DNA of 64,000 nt. It comes from Scedosporium boydii (taxonomy: Eukaryota; Ascomycota; Sordariomycetes; Microascales; Microascaceae). The stretch lies in assembly GCA_002221725.1 (NCBI GenBank), contig NJFT01000166.1, positions 27,575-91,574 of the forward strand, given 5' to 3'. Shown in pieces: positions 12,414-23,986 of this stretch. Below the pieces are notes generated by a model. The model saw nothing but the letters and a program-made list of their open reading frames with translations. It was not told the DNA's origin and did no database searches. The position numbers were made by a program, and so were the translations under genes. The first letter of the stretch is position 1. Every line of letters starts with the position of its first letter.

Positions 12414-13576
12414 TCATAATGCCACTCCTCCACGCTCCACGCTCGATGAAGAACTCTTGCGCGGCGCAGCCATATTTTCAGTCATTTCAACCCCTTGCCG
12501 ATCCTCATCGCCACCCTTGAGCGGACAGGGGCCTATCGATATTGTCAATACCAGATCCCGCACGACCGTGATGCATTTACGGCGGAACGTACCAATGTCG
12601 CCATCCATTGAGTCGTCATCACCATCATCGTCAACCGTCCCCCCTGCAAACCGCCTCATAGTTTGGTAAATGACGTTCAGTAACTGCCCAATGGCCACAA
12701 TGAACGGTACAAGTTGGCCCACAGGTTTGAGGTTGTTGACCTCTCTGATATTATTCCACATGATGGGCAGTTCTGCTGAGAGAGCGACGAAGGTGATCAT
12801 GAAGACGGAGCCGAAGAGTAGCATGGCGGAGAACTGAAACTTCACTTGCTTAACGATACCCGTAAACATGGCTTGCACGTCTGAATCCGTATCTTGCAAA
12901 ATATCCTCCGCCTGGGGAAAATCGCGGAGGCCTTTGCGCATCATGAAGTAGCTAAATGGCGCCATCAGCGCCTCTGGGTTGGTTGAATACGCAAGTTAAT
13001 AAAACACGACAATCCTCATTTCGCACGAGGAAAAAAATTATTGAAAAACTCACGAATTGCAGCTCCTATCAGAGCGACGGTCCAGATGACCTTTTGTAGT
13101 GTCCTCAGCCACCCATACACTGGCGCCTTGGAGAAGAAGAAGGCATAATCACTCTCGCATCCCGACCGATCTAGGACATCCAGGCCTCTCCAGAAGAACC
13201 ATGTGTAATAGGAAGTGATGAAGGCTAAAATGGTAGAGAGGGCAAGATTCATATTCATCATGTACTTGGCGTTCGCCATTTGTCGAAGGTCGAACGAGGT
13301 CATGGGTAGGATAGAGACCACACCGATCTGCGACAGATTCAGCCACGAGAAGAAATAAAGCTCGACGCCCTTCGTAGTCCTCGCGGCGGACTCCTTGAGT
13401 ATAACGATCCACGTTGCTACGAAGAGACATAGGCCGGTGCTCGTGAAGAAACGGCTGTACTTTGGAATGCCGAGCAGGGGGATGAGACACATGGTTAGGA
13501 GCTGGATGTAGAGACTTATCCTGATGCCGAGGCCGTAGAGGTCTGGATCCCCGTCGAATCCGCATTCGTCGGCCAT
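12414..13576 (-). CDS. Multi-spanning membrane protein, uncharacterised fungal family (copy A)
   Basis: Two exons, 13576-13054 and 12973-12414, joined by a GTGAGT..CAG intron, give 360 residues. Near the N-terminus is the family signature 'CGFDGDPDLYGLGIR', followed by about seven hydrophobic segments and a conserved 'LDVLDRSGC' stretch in the middle. The C-terminus is cytosol-like, with an Asp-rich run. No enzyme or transporter motif is visible and I know of no assigned function. It is clearly paralogous to the divergent neighbour at 14082: both share C-x-F-x-G-[DN]-x-DLYG-x-GIR, the SGC motif and a following aromatic-rich segment. The start codons are about 500 bp apart, so a shared promoter is likely. 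Confidence 0.8.
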
Positions 13577-14081
13577 GATGTCAGGATCTCACGCGTTAAA
13601 AAGATTATTGCTGCTGGCGACGTAGAATAACTCGAGCAGGAGTCGAGTCAATGGATATAATCTCGGATTGAAGCCTTCGACGTGTCGGCGCTTTTCAGTT
13701 CGTGTCGAACAACTCAGCCCCAGCCTGGTGGCTCAGTTCCTGGTCCCCTCCTGACTTGTCCCGTTGTGGAGAAGCGCAAACCCTGCCTCTTCCTGACCAG
13801 TCGTATTCGCCGCAGAATGAGACAGAATCGATTCTTATGCACGATTGAAGAAATATTGACAGGGGTTTGGGGCTGAGGCGAGCGCTTTCTGGTCCAATGA
13901 CCAGCCCTAGCGCTGCATGCGGCTGAAAATAGGCAAGCTTGAAAATGGAAAAAGGGCAGACATTTTGCCGTCTATCCGGTCGATATCAATGTGGATGGTA
14001 CAAAAAGTGCAACCCGTCGCGATGGGCGAAAACCGGCGCGTCTAGGTTACGGCCCAAGTTTGCGACCAACAACTCCATAAC
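13577..14081. promoter_or_regulatory. Bidirectional intergenic region of the paralogous membrane-protein pair
   Basis: 505 bp separate the start codons of the two head-to-head paralogues. No convincing TATA box or known operator is seen. Its role as a shared promoter is inferred from the arrangement. Confidence 0.4.
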
Positions 14082-14900
14082 ATGGCAACGCAAGGAGACC
14101 TGCGGATATGCCCCTTCTCCGGAAACTCCGATCTTTACGGCATTGGAATTAGGACAGGCTTTTACCTTCAGTGGATATCAACGCTTCTCGCGACACTCTT
14201 CACCCCTTCCCAAGAAGATGTCCTCCGCATCGTCAATCTCCTCATCCAAACAGCCGTGTTCATCGGCATGGTTGTTCTCACCGTCGAGGAGGAGATTCGC
14301 CCAGTCGAGCCCATCATCACCATATGGCTCATTTTCGGCGCGCTATCCAGCCTATCAGGAAGCGGATTGAACCCCGTCGGGAAGCTCAGCGGCGTGTTTC
14401 GCGTCCTTCTCTACTCCGCTGTCGCCGGGTACGCCTCGTGGTTCTGGTTCGTGGGCCTCGACGGTATCTTGGAGAGACACTCGGGATGCGATACTATCGC
14501 GTTTTTTGGCGCTACTTCGGTGCGCGGACCATTCCGAACCTTCAATAAAGTCGCGGCGATATTCGGCGTCAGCATCTGCGCATTTTTCTTCGTGTGGAAC
14601 TCCATGGCAGTGATCAAGAGGCTCAACGGGCAGCGATACACCTCTCCGGCGCGGCGAAGACCGAAGGTGCAGATAGAACTCCTTTTTCTGTCGTCCACCA
14701 TCATCATTATATCGATCGCTGCTATTGAACACCTGCTAGACGCAAACGAGGTCAAAGTCGACGATGTAGCCTCTGTTGGTCAGTTGCTTCCGCTCTTGGC
14801 TGGTATTTTTGGACTTACCGAGGTCTTGTGGTCTGTTTTAAGGAAGCGATTGTGGAGGAGGCCTCGTTGTTGGGTTCTGTTTACGAAGCATTTGAGCTGA
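14082..14900 (+). CDS. Multi-spanning membrane protein, uncharacterised fungal family (copy B)
   Basis: Single exon of 272 residues. It begins MATQGDLRICPF and carries the family signature 'CPFSGNSDLYGIGIR', then about seven hydrophobic stretches and 'GLDGILERHSGCDT'. It is shorter than copy A, mainly at the C-terminus, where it ends in a basic stretch (RKRLWRRPR). The function is unknown. It may be a membrane sensor or channel-like protein, but nothing in the sequence proves that. The gene arrangement suggests a local inverted duplication with copy A. Confidence 0.8.
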   Translation: MATQGDLRICPFSGNSDLYGIGIRTGFYLQWISTLLATLFTPSQEDVLRIVNLLIQTAVFIGMVVLTVEEEIRPVEPIITIWLIFGALSSLSGSGLNPVGKLSGVFRVLLYSAVAGYASWFWFVGLDGILERHSGCDTIAFFGATSVRGPFRTFNKVAAIFGVSICAFFFVWNSMAVIKRLNGQRYTSPARRRPKVQIELLFLSSTIIIISIAAIEHLLDANEVKVDDVASVGQLLPLLAGIFGLTEVLWSVLRKRLWRRPRCWVLFTKHLS

Positions 14901-15304
14901 GGCTTGGGGAGTAGGGTTAGGCGTCAAGTTTGATCTTTGCGAGGTAGTAGAATATACCATACCATTATTTACTCTCGACATGCCATCTTGGCGTCGCATT
15001 TCTGTAAGAGATATCCCGAACTCACACCATCGCGGCAGGGTAGAATGCGGGTGAGATGAGGTTTTAACGAAAGCTCCGGGCCGAGTACCGAAGGAAAACG
15101 CTGCATTTGCCGTGCCCAGGCCGATCTCAGAACAGCGGTTGGAAAGTCACGGCGTACGAGCTCACGAAACTTGTTATCTTCTTTGAAGAAGTAGTCACAT
15201 TCAGATAACCTTTCACAGTAACTACTCCATATTCTCATTAACAGCAACGCCTCCACGACTTTCATTTTGTTTCTTCCCTTACTTTTTTCTCCGAATCCTC
15301 TCGC
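14901..15304. other. Intergenic between convergent genes
   Basis: About 400 bp between the ends of convergent genes. Only 3' UTR-like sequence is seen, with no gene or repeat. Confidence 0.5.
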
Positions 15305-18184
15305 CTACCAACCAAATGATTCTTCAAAGTAGTCAATCGAAGAATTATACTCCCTCCGCGCCTCGACTATCGATGAGCGAACTTTGTCCGCCATCGCCAG
15401 CGGCCCACACGCCAGAACAGCAGCACTCAGACGCTCCTCCTTCGTCTCTTGAGCGACCTTGGCAATAATAGAGCGCAAATCAGGCCTGCCGTACACCATA
15501 GCAGATTGTTCTTCATCGCCGCCGCTTTCACTCGCAGAAGACGACTTCTGACCGGCTCCACCTGCTTCCTTCTCATCGGAGCTGCCGACTGCCTTGGTCT
15601 TCCCTCTCGTCACATACAAACTAACATCAGTATCCGAGCGACCAGCGACGATGGCCAATTCCTCGGCAGCAACGGTTCGCATATAGGTCTCGCTACGGTC
15701 CGCCCACACAACACTGATATGTTGCGTCCGGCACTTGGCGTCGGATACTGCCCGACGTTGCACATGGTCAAGCAGATAAGGTAGAATTGCCGCGATGCCC
15801 GACCCGCCCGCGATCAATAACACGCGGTCATACGTCCACAGTTTTTCTTGCGTTCCGTACGGGCCCTCGACAAGAATCTTGGGTGTTGTCGCGTTGTCTG
15901 GTGAGCGAATGCACTCGTCACGCAGCCGTCTCGTCCACCCATCGCATGGTCGGACGAAGAAGACCAGCTTGGCACCACGTGAAACGCCGACAACGCCTTG
16001 TGTGCCGAAGCCAGATAGAGACTCGCTGCGGCTGGCCGTGTCTGTGGGGCTGCTACTGCCTGCGTCCTTGGAGCTCCCGGAAACAGGCGCAGCAGGTTTA
16101 GGTGCGTCTCCCCAATACGCTAGAGTGAACGGGTGATTCTCATACAGCCTCCAGTTTCCGAGTTGGTAAAGGTAATAGTGCTGGCCCGGCGCAGGCACGA
16201 GATGACTATTGCCGAGGCTGACCTCAACTCGGATCATGTTTCCATTTGTATCATATGTCGCTATAGCCTCAGAGAAGCTTACTCCTTTGCCTTTCTTCAT
16301 CGTGACGTGGACATTGCAGTAGATGAGGCGAATGATTCGCAGGAGCCGATCAAAACCCCAGATGGCCACGAGCGGCCAGAGATACGCATCGTACTCTCCA
16401 TCGAAAATTGAAGTGTGACTACCAGTGTAAGATTCGGTCAGTAAAGGGATAAAAGCATGGATCGCGATTGTCTGTGTATGCTCTGGGCAAATTGACTCAC
16501 TAGAAAAGACCGATAATCGTCACGATTGAGAAGATAATGTGGACCATTAAAAACGCCTCATAGATCTGGTTTCGGAACCAAGAGAATGAGAACGCGACAA
16601 TGAGGCTCATGACAATAGTCGCCTAGCATGGCAAGGAAACCCGCAAGTCAGTAACGAGGAACCGTGTTCTCAGTGTTTTGCCATCAAAGTTACACTCACA
16701 ACTACTCCTAGATAAAACCATGGTTCTTTCCAAGCCGAACGGAAGCCCGCACCTATTGCCGGAAACAAAACGAATTAGAAATCGGGATATAAGATAACTC
16801 CTCGGACAGGGCGCCGGTAGGGAAGAAAGGAAGAGGAGAAAATGACTTACCGGTTGGATCAGTGAGGAAATAAAACGCAGTGTAGCCGATGGAGTGAATG
16901 ATAGCTTGAAGGGTGGCAACCCGGGCAATGTGCCGATGGTAGAGATTGAACCTGGAAAACTGCCACCCCGTCGCCCAGAGAAAGATGTTGTTGCGAACGC
17001 CGAATACCCAGATGAAGGGCAGGTTGGCGTACGCAATGATGCCTGTTCGGTCCGCAACGTAGCGCCAGACTTGGCTGGCAGTGTCGGCCCAACTGTTCGA
17101 ATGTGAGGGTTTTACTGGTTAGCAAGTGGATATCTCACTGGCGGCAGTAGCGAGGGGATGTGCGTCACTTACTATAGGTTTCCCTGGAAGGCGTCGTAGT
17201 TCACGCAACATAGAAGGAAGCTGACAAGCCAGAATGATCCAATCACAAACGCATCCACTCTTGTCGGGAATGTGCATCCCCAGGTTAGCTGCCTGTGCCG
17301 ATCAGGTATCATCCCAGGCATGGTTATATGCGTGCGCGTCCAGTCATAGGCGGACCCTATGGGGCTCTTCGTCTTGTTCAGGTTGGTGCGTGCCTGGGAC
17401 CCGCCGTCCTCAATGTCGGAATTTGGTGTTACGGATCCCCTGTTGGTCAAGTGGTGGAATAGGTTTTGAAACATGCCGACGAGAAGAATGGTTCCCCAGA
17501 AGCCGTACATAGCCCATCTATTAAGGAAAAGAGCAGCAAAGTTAGCTCCAATATACTCCGACGTACCAGTATACTTGGGGCTGTCCACCACTCCATAAAA
17601 GCAGAAGTATATCGACTGTCTATTACAACTTACCCGTAGTCTGTATGTGTCTTCATTTCAAAGTCCCAGGTTTTCTATAAACCGGGTGTCAGCAAACAGT
17701 AGACACATAAACTCTGGAGACTAGACAGACGAAGGAAATCTACACTTACCACAGTACGGTAGCTAAGATCAAACCAGGTTCGGTCAATCAATAGAGGAGT
17801 GGTAAAGTTGTCCGTCGGAGTGACTTCATCCTTCTTGATCACTGGTAGGCCGTTGATGGCATCCTGTGTGAGGTTTGCGGCGAAGTCTGACTCCGGCAGC
17901 AGCTCAGACTCGCCGTAGTCGTGGCAGTACTTGGCAAGAAGACCCTTTCCGGGTTCGATGTCGTCCGGGTTACAGTACACATGGGCGCCCGCATAGATGG
18001 ACACGATAGTGAGTGGGTTTTGGCAGAGGGACCAGTACTTCTCAGGATCACTTCCGGCGAACGGAATATTTGCATACACGCCGTACAGGGCCATGATGCA
18101 CTGTGTGGAAGGGGGATCTAGTCTTCCTGATGCCAGTGACGAGAAGGCTCCTAGGAGCACGAAGAGAACGTGATGCCGAGCCAT
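15305..18184 (-). CDS. Ferric/cupric reductase, FRE family transmembrane NADPH oxidoreductase
   Basis: Reduces Fe3+ or Cu2+ at the plasma membrane, passing electrons from NADPH through FAD and two haems. About seven exons. The N-terminus 'MARHHVLFVLLGAFSSLASG' is a signal peptide. An extracytosolic region with paired Cys follows, then TM segments of the ferric reductase core in the exons around 16.5-17.6 kb, including the His-bearing 'NLYHRHIARVATLQAIIHS'. The last exon holds the FAD site 'YENHPFTLAYWG', the NADPH-binding 'LLIAGGSGIAAILPYL', a Ser/Gly-rich insert and the typical aromatic end 'DYFEESFGW'. Splice joins are canonical where checked. Iron regulation is expected for the family, but I found no clear SreA-type GATA site upstream. 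Confidence 0.93.
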
Positions 18185-19938
18185 GATTGAAGATCTCCGA
18201 TAAAGGGTCGTTAGGGAGAATAATGCACAATAGAGGAGCGACCTTGCCGCGATGAGATGCTGAGGCGAGGATCAAACCCCGCCAAGTCTGTGTGAATGAG
18301 CAATCTCACGGAACTAGAGCACGAAATTGGGGACAATAAAGACAGTCTTTCTTCAGTGGGCAGCAGGGCAGATGCAGACCCATATATATATATATTTGAT
18401 GGGACCAGGAAGAAAACAACTTCGTTTCAAAGCGGACCAACCCTGGTCATGTCGTTCAGCACTCTCGTTAGTTCACGCCATGCGGGATCTGGCTGCTAAA
18501 CATTAGATTAACGTGGGAGATCGTTTCACCATCCCCATGGCTCTGGTCATTCTCCGCCCCCACAGGCAAAGGTTCTGTCCCTTAATAGCGCGCTCCATGA
18601 AGCCATATGCATGTGGACTCACGTCTTTTTCTTCGGGGTTTCCACCAGCGGGGCCTGGGTCGGGCATCATTCCGCCATACTTCATAAGGCTAAATGGTTT
18701 CGTTCCGAGGCGAGCCATTTTCGTCTTTCCCGAGCCCATTACTCGAAGGACCGTCATGTGCGCTGTCTAGTGCTGCATAAATCCGTGCCCTGATGGCTTC
18801 CTTCATATTCGTACACAATCCCATCCCACGGATTCCCACGTTCCCCTGCGAAAACTATGCCTAAAGTAGCAGCGGGAGGAGATGCAAAAGTGCCGTTCTA
18901 CCCGGGCAGACTGCCCCTTAGTAGTCTAGAACTAGGGTGCCGGGTCCCTTCGTTGTGGGGAGCCGAAGAGAAGTGGGCAGTTTGGATATTAAAATCTAAT
19001 CTAATCAGTCTATTCTTCCATCAGATTAGATAAGATCGATCATCATTCCAACCTACTATCCTAAATAGGGAATAGAACCGACTAGCAGGGTGTGGTGTTG
19101 ATTCCATGGAGAGGGTCCGACGTCGGCTCCGCTTCGATTTTTTCCAGCCGCGGTCCAAAAACACGAGAAGAAAGAAAAAAAGCCAAAAACCTTGTTTCCC
19201 AGAAGAGGTTGGTGGCCGCCCTATCAGGCAACGTCCCTTGCCGATCCCAGCCATCACGAGTGGCAGGAGAAGAATTTTCATAAATTTTACTTCATGAAAA
19301 CTTATCACAGGCTGGCCTCTTTCCGACGGCATCTCCCCTGGTCCCTAGATGAGAATATAATATCGGACGAGGGTTAGCCCGGTCTTTATGACCGATTCCC
19401 CAACTCCTTCGAAAATTCTTTCTTTCCTGTTTTTCGTCCCCCTCTTCCTCCTCCTTGTCGGATCATTTCCGTTGAGTACAAGTAGCACCAGCTCGTACAT
19501 AGCCGATCCTGTCACGTTAGAATCTGCATGTGGGGATCGTCGTTTCCGAGTCCGAAAATGCCGTTGAATATTGTTATGTACACTATATGCTCACTACAGC
19601 TCGCTCTTATGATTCATGGAAGTGCCAACTGCTTGGCTGCATGTTGCTCATCTCTCAAAGTCAGCCACCCCAAAGCGCCACATCCTGGTGGTGATAGTGA
19701 GATCCCGGTGGGATCCCGGTGAGATCTCGGTGAGATTCCGGAGAGGATGACAGATCGTTACACCGCTAGTAAGCGATAGTTAAACCGGAACCGGAGCGTC
19801 ACGTGGAGAGTTCCCAACCTCTTCAGGAAAGTCAGTTGGTTGAGATGTTCCCTCGCAAACACTTCGTAAAACCTACCGAAGCAAGGAAATACCAGCATCC
19901 CAAGACTGCCACGAGTGTACCCCAGTGCTCCACCAACG
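18185..19938. other. Intergenic (1.75 kb) with microsatellite and minisatellite
   Basis: Lies between the divergent starts of the ferric reductase and the MFS transporter. It contains a (TA)7 run at about 18382-18395 and a short tandem repeat at 19699-19742. No coding region is supported. Confidence 0.5.
19699..19742. repeat. Tandem repeat, about 11-bp unit GAGATCCCGGT
   Basis: Four adjacent imperfect units read as gagatcccggt, gggatcccggt, gagatctcggt, gagattccgga. The block sits about 200 bp upstream of the MFS transporter start. Confidence 0.7.
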
Positions 19939-21476
19939 ATGGAAGAACTTGAACTGAGCCCTATTTCCACGGAACACAGAGAGGATACCCCCGAGGATGC
20001 TGCCGAGCCGTCTCTGCCGCCTACCGACGGCGGGAGAGATGCGTGGCTGGTCCTGGCTGCGTGCTGCATCCTGGAGGCTCTTGTCTGGGGTAATTCTACC
20101 CATTGCTTTCACTCTGATTACAGACTGACATCATATGCCACCCACTAGGGTTTCCTTTCGCATATGGCGTATTCCAGGAGTATTATTCTCGTCAAGAGCA
20201 GTTCTCTGGGAACAAACATCAGCTTGCCGCTATCGGAACAACTGCGACGGTTCGTTCAGAAAAAAAAAAAAGAGAGACCAATAATATGAAAAGGCGGTGT
20301 GGGTAACCTGAGAAGACACCAGTGCTGACCCATGTTGCGTACTAGGGCACCATGTACGTAACTGCTCCGATTGTCTACAGCATCCTAAAACGATATCCCC
20401 AATATCGAAAGACAATCAGTGTAACGGGCTTCATTGTTGTGGTGGCAAGCCTGATTGGTGCGTCGTTTGCAAACTCCTTCTCAGCTCTTCTGGCGACGCA
20501 GGGTGTATTGTACGCGCTTGGCGGGTCGCTGCATTACTTTCCGGCCTACATTTACCTCGACGAGTGGTTCGTGAAACGGAGAGGTTTCGCGTATGGCGTG
20601 TTTATTGCCGGCGGTGGTGCGGCGGGTATCGTGGTCCCGTTGTTGATGGAGTGGATTCTTCACACTTGGGGCTTCCGTACCGCCTTACGCGTCTGGGCTG
20701 TCGTCTGCATCGTCATTACCACGCCGGCTCTCTTCTTCCTGAAGACCTACCCACCAAGAAACGACCAGGATCGAGCGCCACAGCACAGGTTCGACGTGAG
20801 ATTCCTCAAAAGCCCCGCCTTCTGGATCCTGTCACTCGGCAACGTGATCCAGAGCCTTGGATATTTTATGCCGTTACTCTATTTGCCATGTGAGTATTCC
20901 ATCGTTCTACTAGGACCCCGCCCATCGCTACGCGGAGACCTCCATCTGATCAGATCTGTGTTAGCCTATGCTGTGGCACAGGGATGGTCCCCTCTTACGG
21001 GCACGATTGCTATATCGCTCTGCAACGGTGCAAACGTGATCGGCGCCACCTTCGTTGGCTGGCTCACTGATCGCTACCACGTCACGATCGCCCTCAACTT
21101 CTGCACCTTAGGCACCATAGTTGCCGTCTTCATTTTCTGGAGTTTCGCCACATATCAGCCAGTGCTCTACATCTTCGCCCTCACCTACGGTCTGTTCGCC
21201 GGCGGGTTTCCGGCGACATGGTCGGGTTGCTGTCATCCCGTTCGCCGCAGGTATCCCGTTGAAACGGGCATGATCATTGCGCTCTTCACCGCTGGAAAGG
21301 GAATTGGGTCTGTCATATCCGGCCCTCTTAGTGGTGCCTTAGTGGCTTCTGACAGCTGGAGGAATCGGGTCGGATATGCATACGGCAGTGGCTATGGTTA
21401 CTTGATTATCTTTTCCGGTATCACCGCTTCATTCGCTGGAATTGGTTGGATTGGAAAAAGAGTAGGTCTGGTTTAG
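19939..21476 (+). CDS. MFS transporter, monocarboxylate (MCT/MCH)-like
   Basis: Probable H+-coupled carrier of the fungal monocarboxylate-porter-like family, about 12 TM segments. Exon 1 (MEELELSPIS) encodes an acidic cytosolic tail and reaches TM1 in 'AWLVLAACCILEALVWG'. Introns near 20.1, 20.25 and 20.9 kb join in frame through 'FPFAYGVFQEYY', a typical MCT-family sequence, then 'GTMYVTAPIV', 'EWFVKRRGFAYGVFIAGGG' and 'ETGMIIALFTAGKGIGSVI'. ATG 19939 is used because the frame upstream offers only a GTG. The substrate is unknown; fungal homologues are often near secondary-metabolite genes, but none is seen here. Confidence 0.87.
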
Positions 21477-22309
21477 TCTCATGAATTCCGCTGCGAGTGT
21501 TTGAACCCCGAGGGGTCCATAGCCTGTATCAATCAAGACGGACCACAACAGCGATATAATAGATTGCTGTCCGCCCAATTGAAGCTATTCTCAAGGATAG
21601 TCGGGTCGGTTTGATGGCCCTACCCAGTCTAAATGGAGTCTCGGACCAGGCTCTTAAGACATCTATTCGACATTGACCTCCAGAATGTTATCCGACTCGG
21701 GAAGTGCCCCTCCTATTCCCTCCGCTGTTTCTTTCAAAGCCAGGACCATTTTAGAAAACTTCCAACGGTCACTCCTGGTCCTGGTGGTCTGTCATGCTGT
21801 TTCTGTGATGAGGCTCCAAAAGCAACATCGACACGCCACTCCTCGAGACGTCGATATAGAAACCCAGTTTAGCCTTAGCATATCTGACGAGTTTATTTTG
21901 CACCTATTTCAACCTGGCTTTAATCGATGAGACATGAAAACCAAACCGCAGGCGGTTTCTCCACGTGACTCCGAGTGTCCTCGGTGAGCCCAACAACATC
22001 GCCGCCATCACGTGATATGGGAATTATTTTTACCAGTTTCAAGGGTCTCGCCTCCGAGAACTCCCTCGGTCTCTACCCCTGTCAAATTGGTCAGAGGAAA
22101 GCGGTTATTTCGCGCGTGGCAGAACAGAGTAGCTTTCGTTACATCTGACCATCGGAATCGACATTACGCCTGATTTACCACGTCGATGATAAAGAAACTA
22201 CCACTGCGAATAATGGAAGCCTGAGCTCTGTCTCCGAAATCCAACCAACCTTGTTCATCAACGCCGAGGTCATAGCACAACAGAATGAACGGAACCGAAA
22301 TATAACACC
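21477..22309. other. Intergenic with two E-boxes
   Basis: No gene is recognised. CACGTG occurs at 21962-21967 and the palindrome TCACGTGA at 22008-22015, about 300 bp before the HNH protein start. These are possible bHLH sites, by consensus only. Confidence 0.4.
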
Positions 22310-23626
22310 ATGTCTCGCAATCAGTGGAGAGTCGGCCCTGCTGGAGGAGCACCTCATCACCGCCATCAATCCTCTCTCGAAGATGTTTTGGATTTCCCAC
22401 CGCTTCCCCCGCTGTCACCCGATCAGCGAGACGCTGCGCAACGGAAGTTTCACTCCATCATTGGTCACTTTGAAAGTCTCAATCCTGATCAGTGGCTGCA
22501 TCGTCGATATAATTGGCCAGTCCTTCTGCGGCTGACGTACGAGCACTCGCGGTCCGAAGAGTCGCAAGAGCACTTTCTGCGAGCCTTTTTCCGTTCCATC
22601 TCTCTTTCTCTGGATGGGGAGGATGTCGATTTCAGTAGGGCTGGTACGGAGGAGACCATGCAGCCTCTGATTGTCAGGTTCGGGGATTACTTGGTCGATA
22701 ACTTCTTTACGCCAAGTAAGTGTTGACTCACCTCGTCATCTCGCCCCTCTCTTATGCTAATGCTCCAACGAAAGTGAAAGCAAGCTCCCGTGCAACCCCC
22801 CAGCCTACGCCCGAATGCCATTCATCTGTTCTCATGCTGCAGGGGGCAGACCACGAGTACCCAGGGACCCCAAATCGGCTTTCTGCTCTCCGGGGTACGT
22901 GCCTCGTGCGTGACCGTCACCGCTGCGTAGTATCTTGTGCATTCGATATCAACGAGGCTGTCACGCGCCGAAGACAGCATGGTCCGGATGCTCGTGATGA
23001 CGATGGGAATCTGATTACACGTCCACTCGCCCACCTTGAGGTCGCTCACATTCTTCCGCATTCTTTAATGAAAGCAAGTACTACGCCAGAAGCTGTAAGT
23101 GCCTGATTGGAAAGAGATTATAATAACGCGAATAGTACTAACGTGTTTTTCTATCTAGGAGAATGCTAGAAAGGCAGCACTTTCAATTCTTAACATGTTC
23201 GATATCGGCGTCTCTCACCTCATTAGCGGCACCGACATTGATCGGCCGATGAATGCTCTATCCTTAACTATTGAGAACCATGCCGATTTCGGAGATTTTA
23301 AAATCTTCTTCACACCAGTTCCGGATCGAGAACCACACACATACAGGATTGAGACCGTCTATGATCCTGATATGCTCGAAGGAATTCCTGTTACTCGCAC
23401 CCTCTATCTCACAGAGGACCGCACCATCGATCCCCCATCGCCACGACTGTTAGCTATCCATCGCGCAATCGCCCACATCCTACATCTCTCCGGCGCGGGC
23501 GAATATATCGACAAACTATTTCGGGACCTTGAGAGGCAAACTGTTCGGGAGGATGGGTCTACAGAGTTAGCTCGCCTCGTGACTTTGGGCCTGGGTGGGT
23601 GGCTGGATGGAAGAGTCAATGCTTAA
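22310..23626 (+). CDS. HNH_2-type nuclease-domain protein
   Basis: Three exons. The N-terminal part (about 135 residues) is Pro-rich then helical, with no known domain. The middle exon holds the HNH core: 'GTCLVRDRHRCVVSC' and, after about 45 residues, 'LEVAHILPHSL', where the His residues would bind metal and activate water. The third exon starts 'ENARKAALSILNMFDIGV' and includes the domain's downstream part, with 'MNALSLTIENHADFGDF' in place of the usual 'N.i.L....H..F'. The family (PF13391-like) is greatly expanded in moulds and its role is unknown; most proteins are intracellular. Both introns (about 22716-22774 and 23100-23158) are canonical. Whether it cuts DNA cannot be seen from sequence. 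Confidence 0.8.
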
Positions 23627-23986
23627 TGGTTGTTTCGATGATACTTCGTACATATGACGGGCCTTGGCTGGTAGGGGACCGACCATTCGGCGTTACCCCG
23701 GAGTAGGCGTGTTGGGTGATCGAAAGGCAACAGGCCAGTGGTTCGAATATATGGCATTACAGCCCCGAAATATGCATTTATACATCCCCTAGGGAGACCC
23801 GAAGTCCAGTAACGACCCCGAAAGAATTATAATATTAATAAACTTCTTTAATGTTAAACCATTGCCAGGTCTCAACGATCCGGGCACAATTCTCCTCGCC
23901 TCGCTCCAGCAGCACATTCCTCAGCGTAGAGTTGGAGCGGGCGTCGTTTTATTCTGGCTATTTACTTCTTACACCCCACAAAATCT
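23627..23986. other. Intergenic between convergent genes
   Basis: 360 bp containing an AT-rich patch near 23825-23860. No gene or repeat is seen. Confidence 0.5.
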
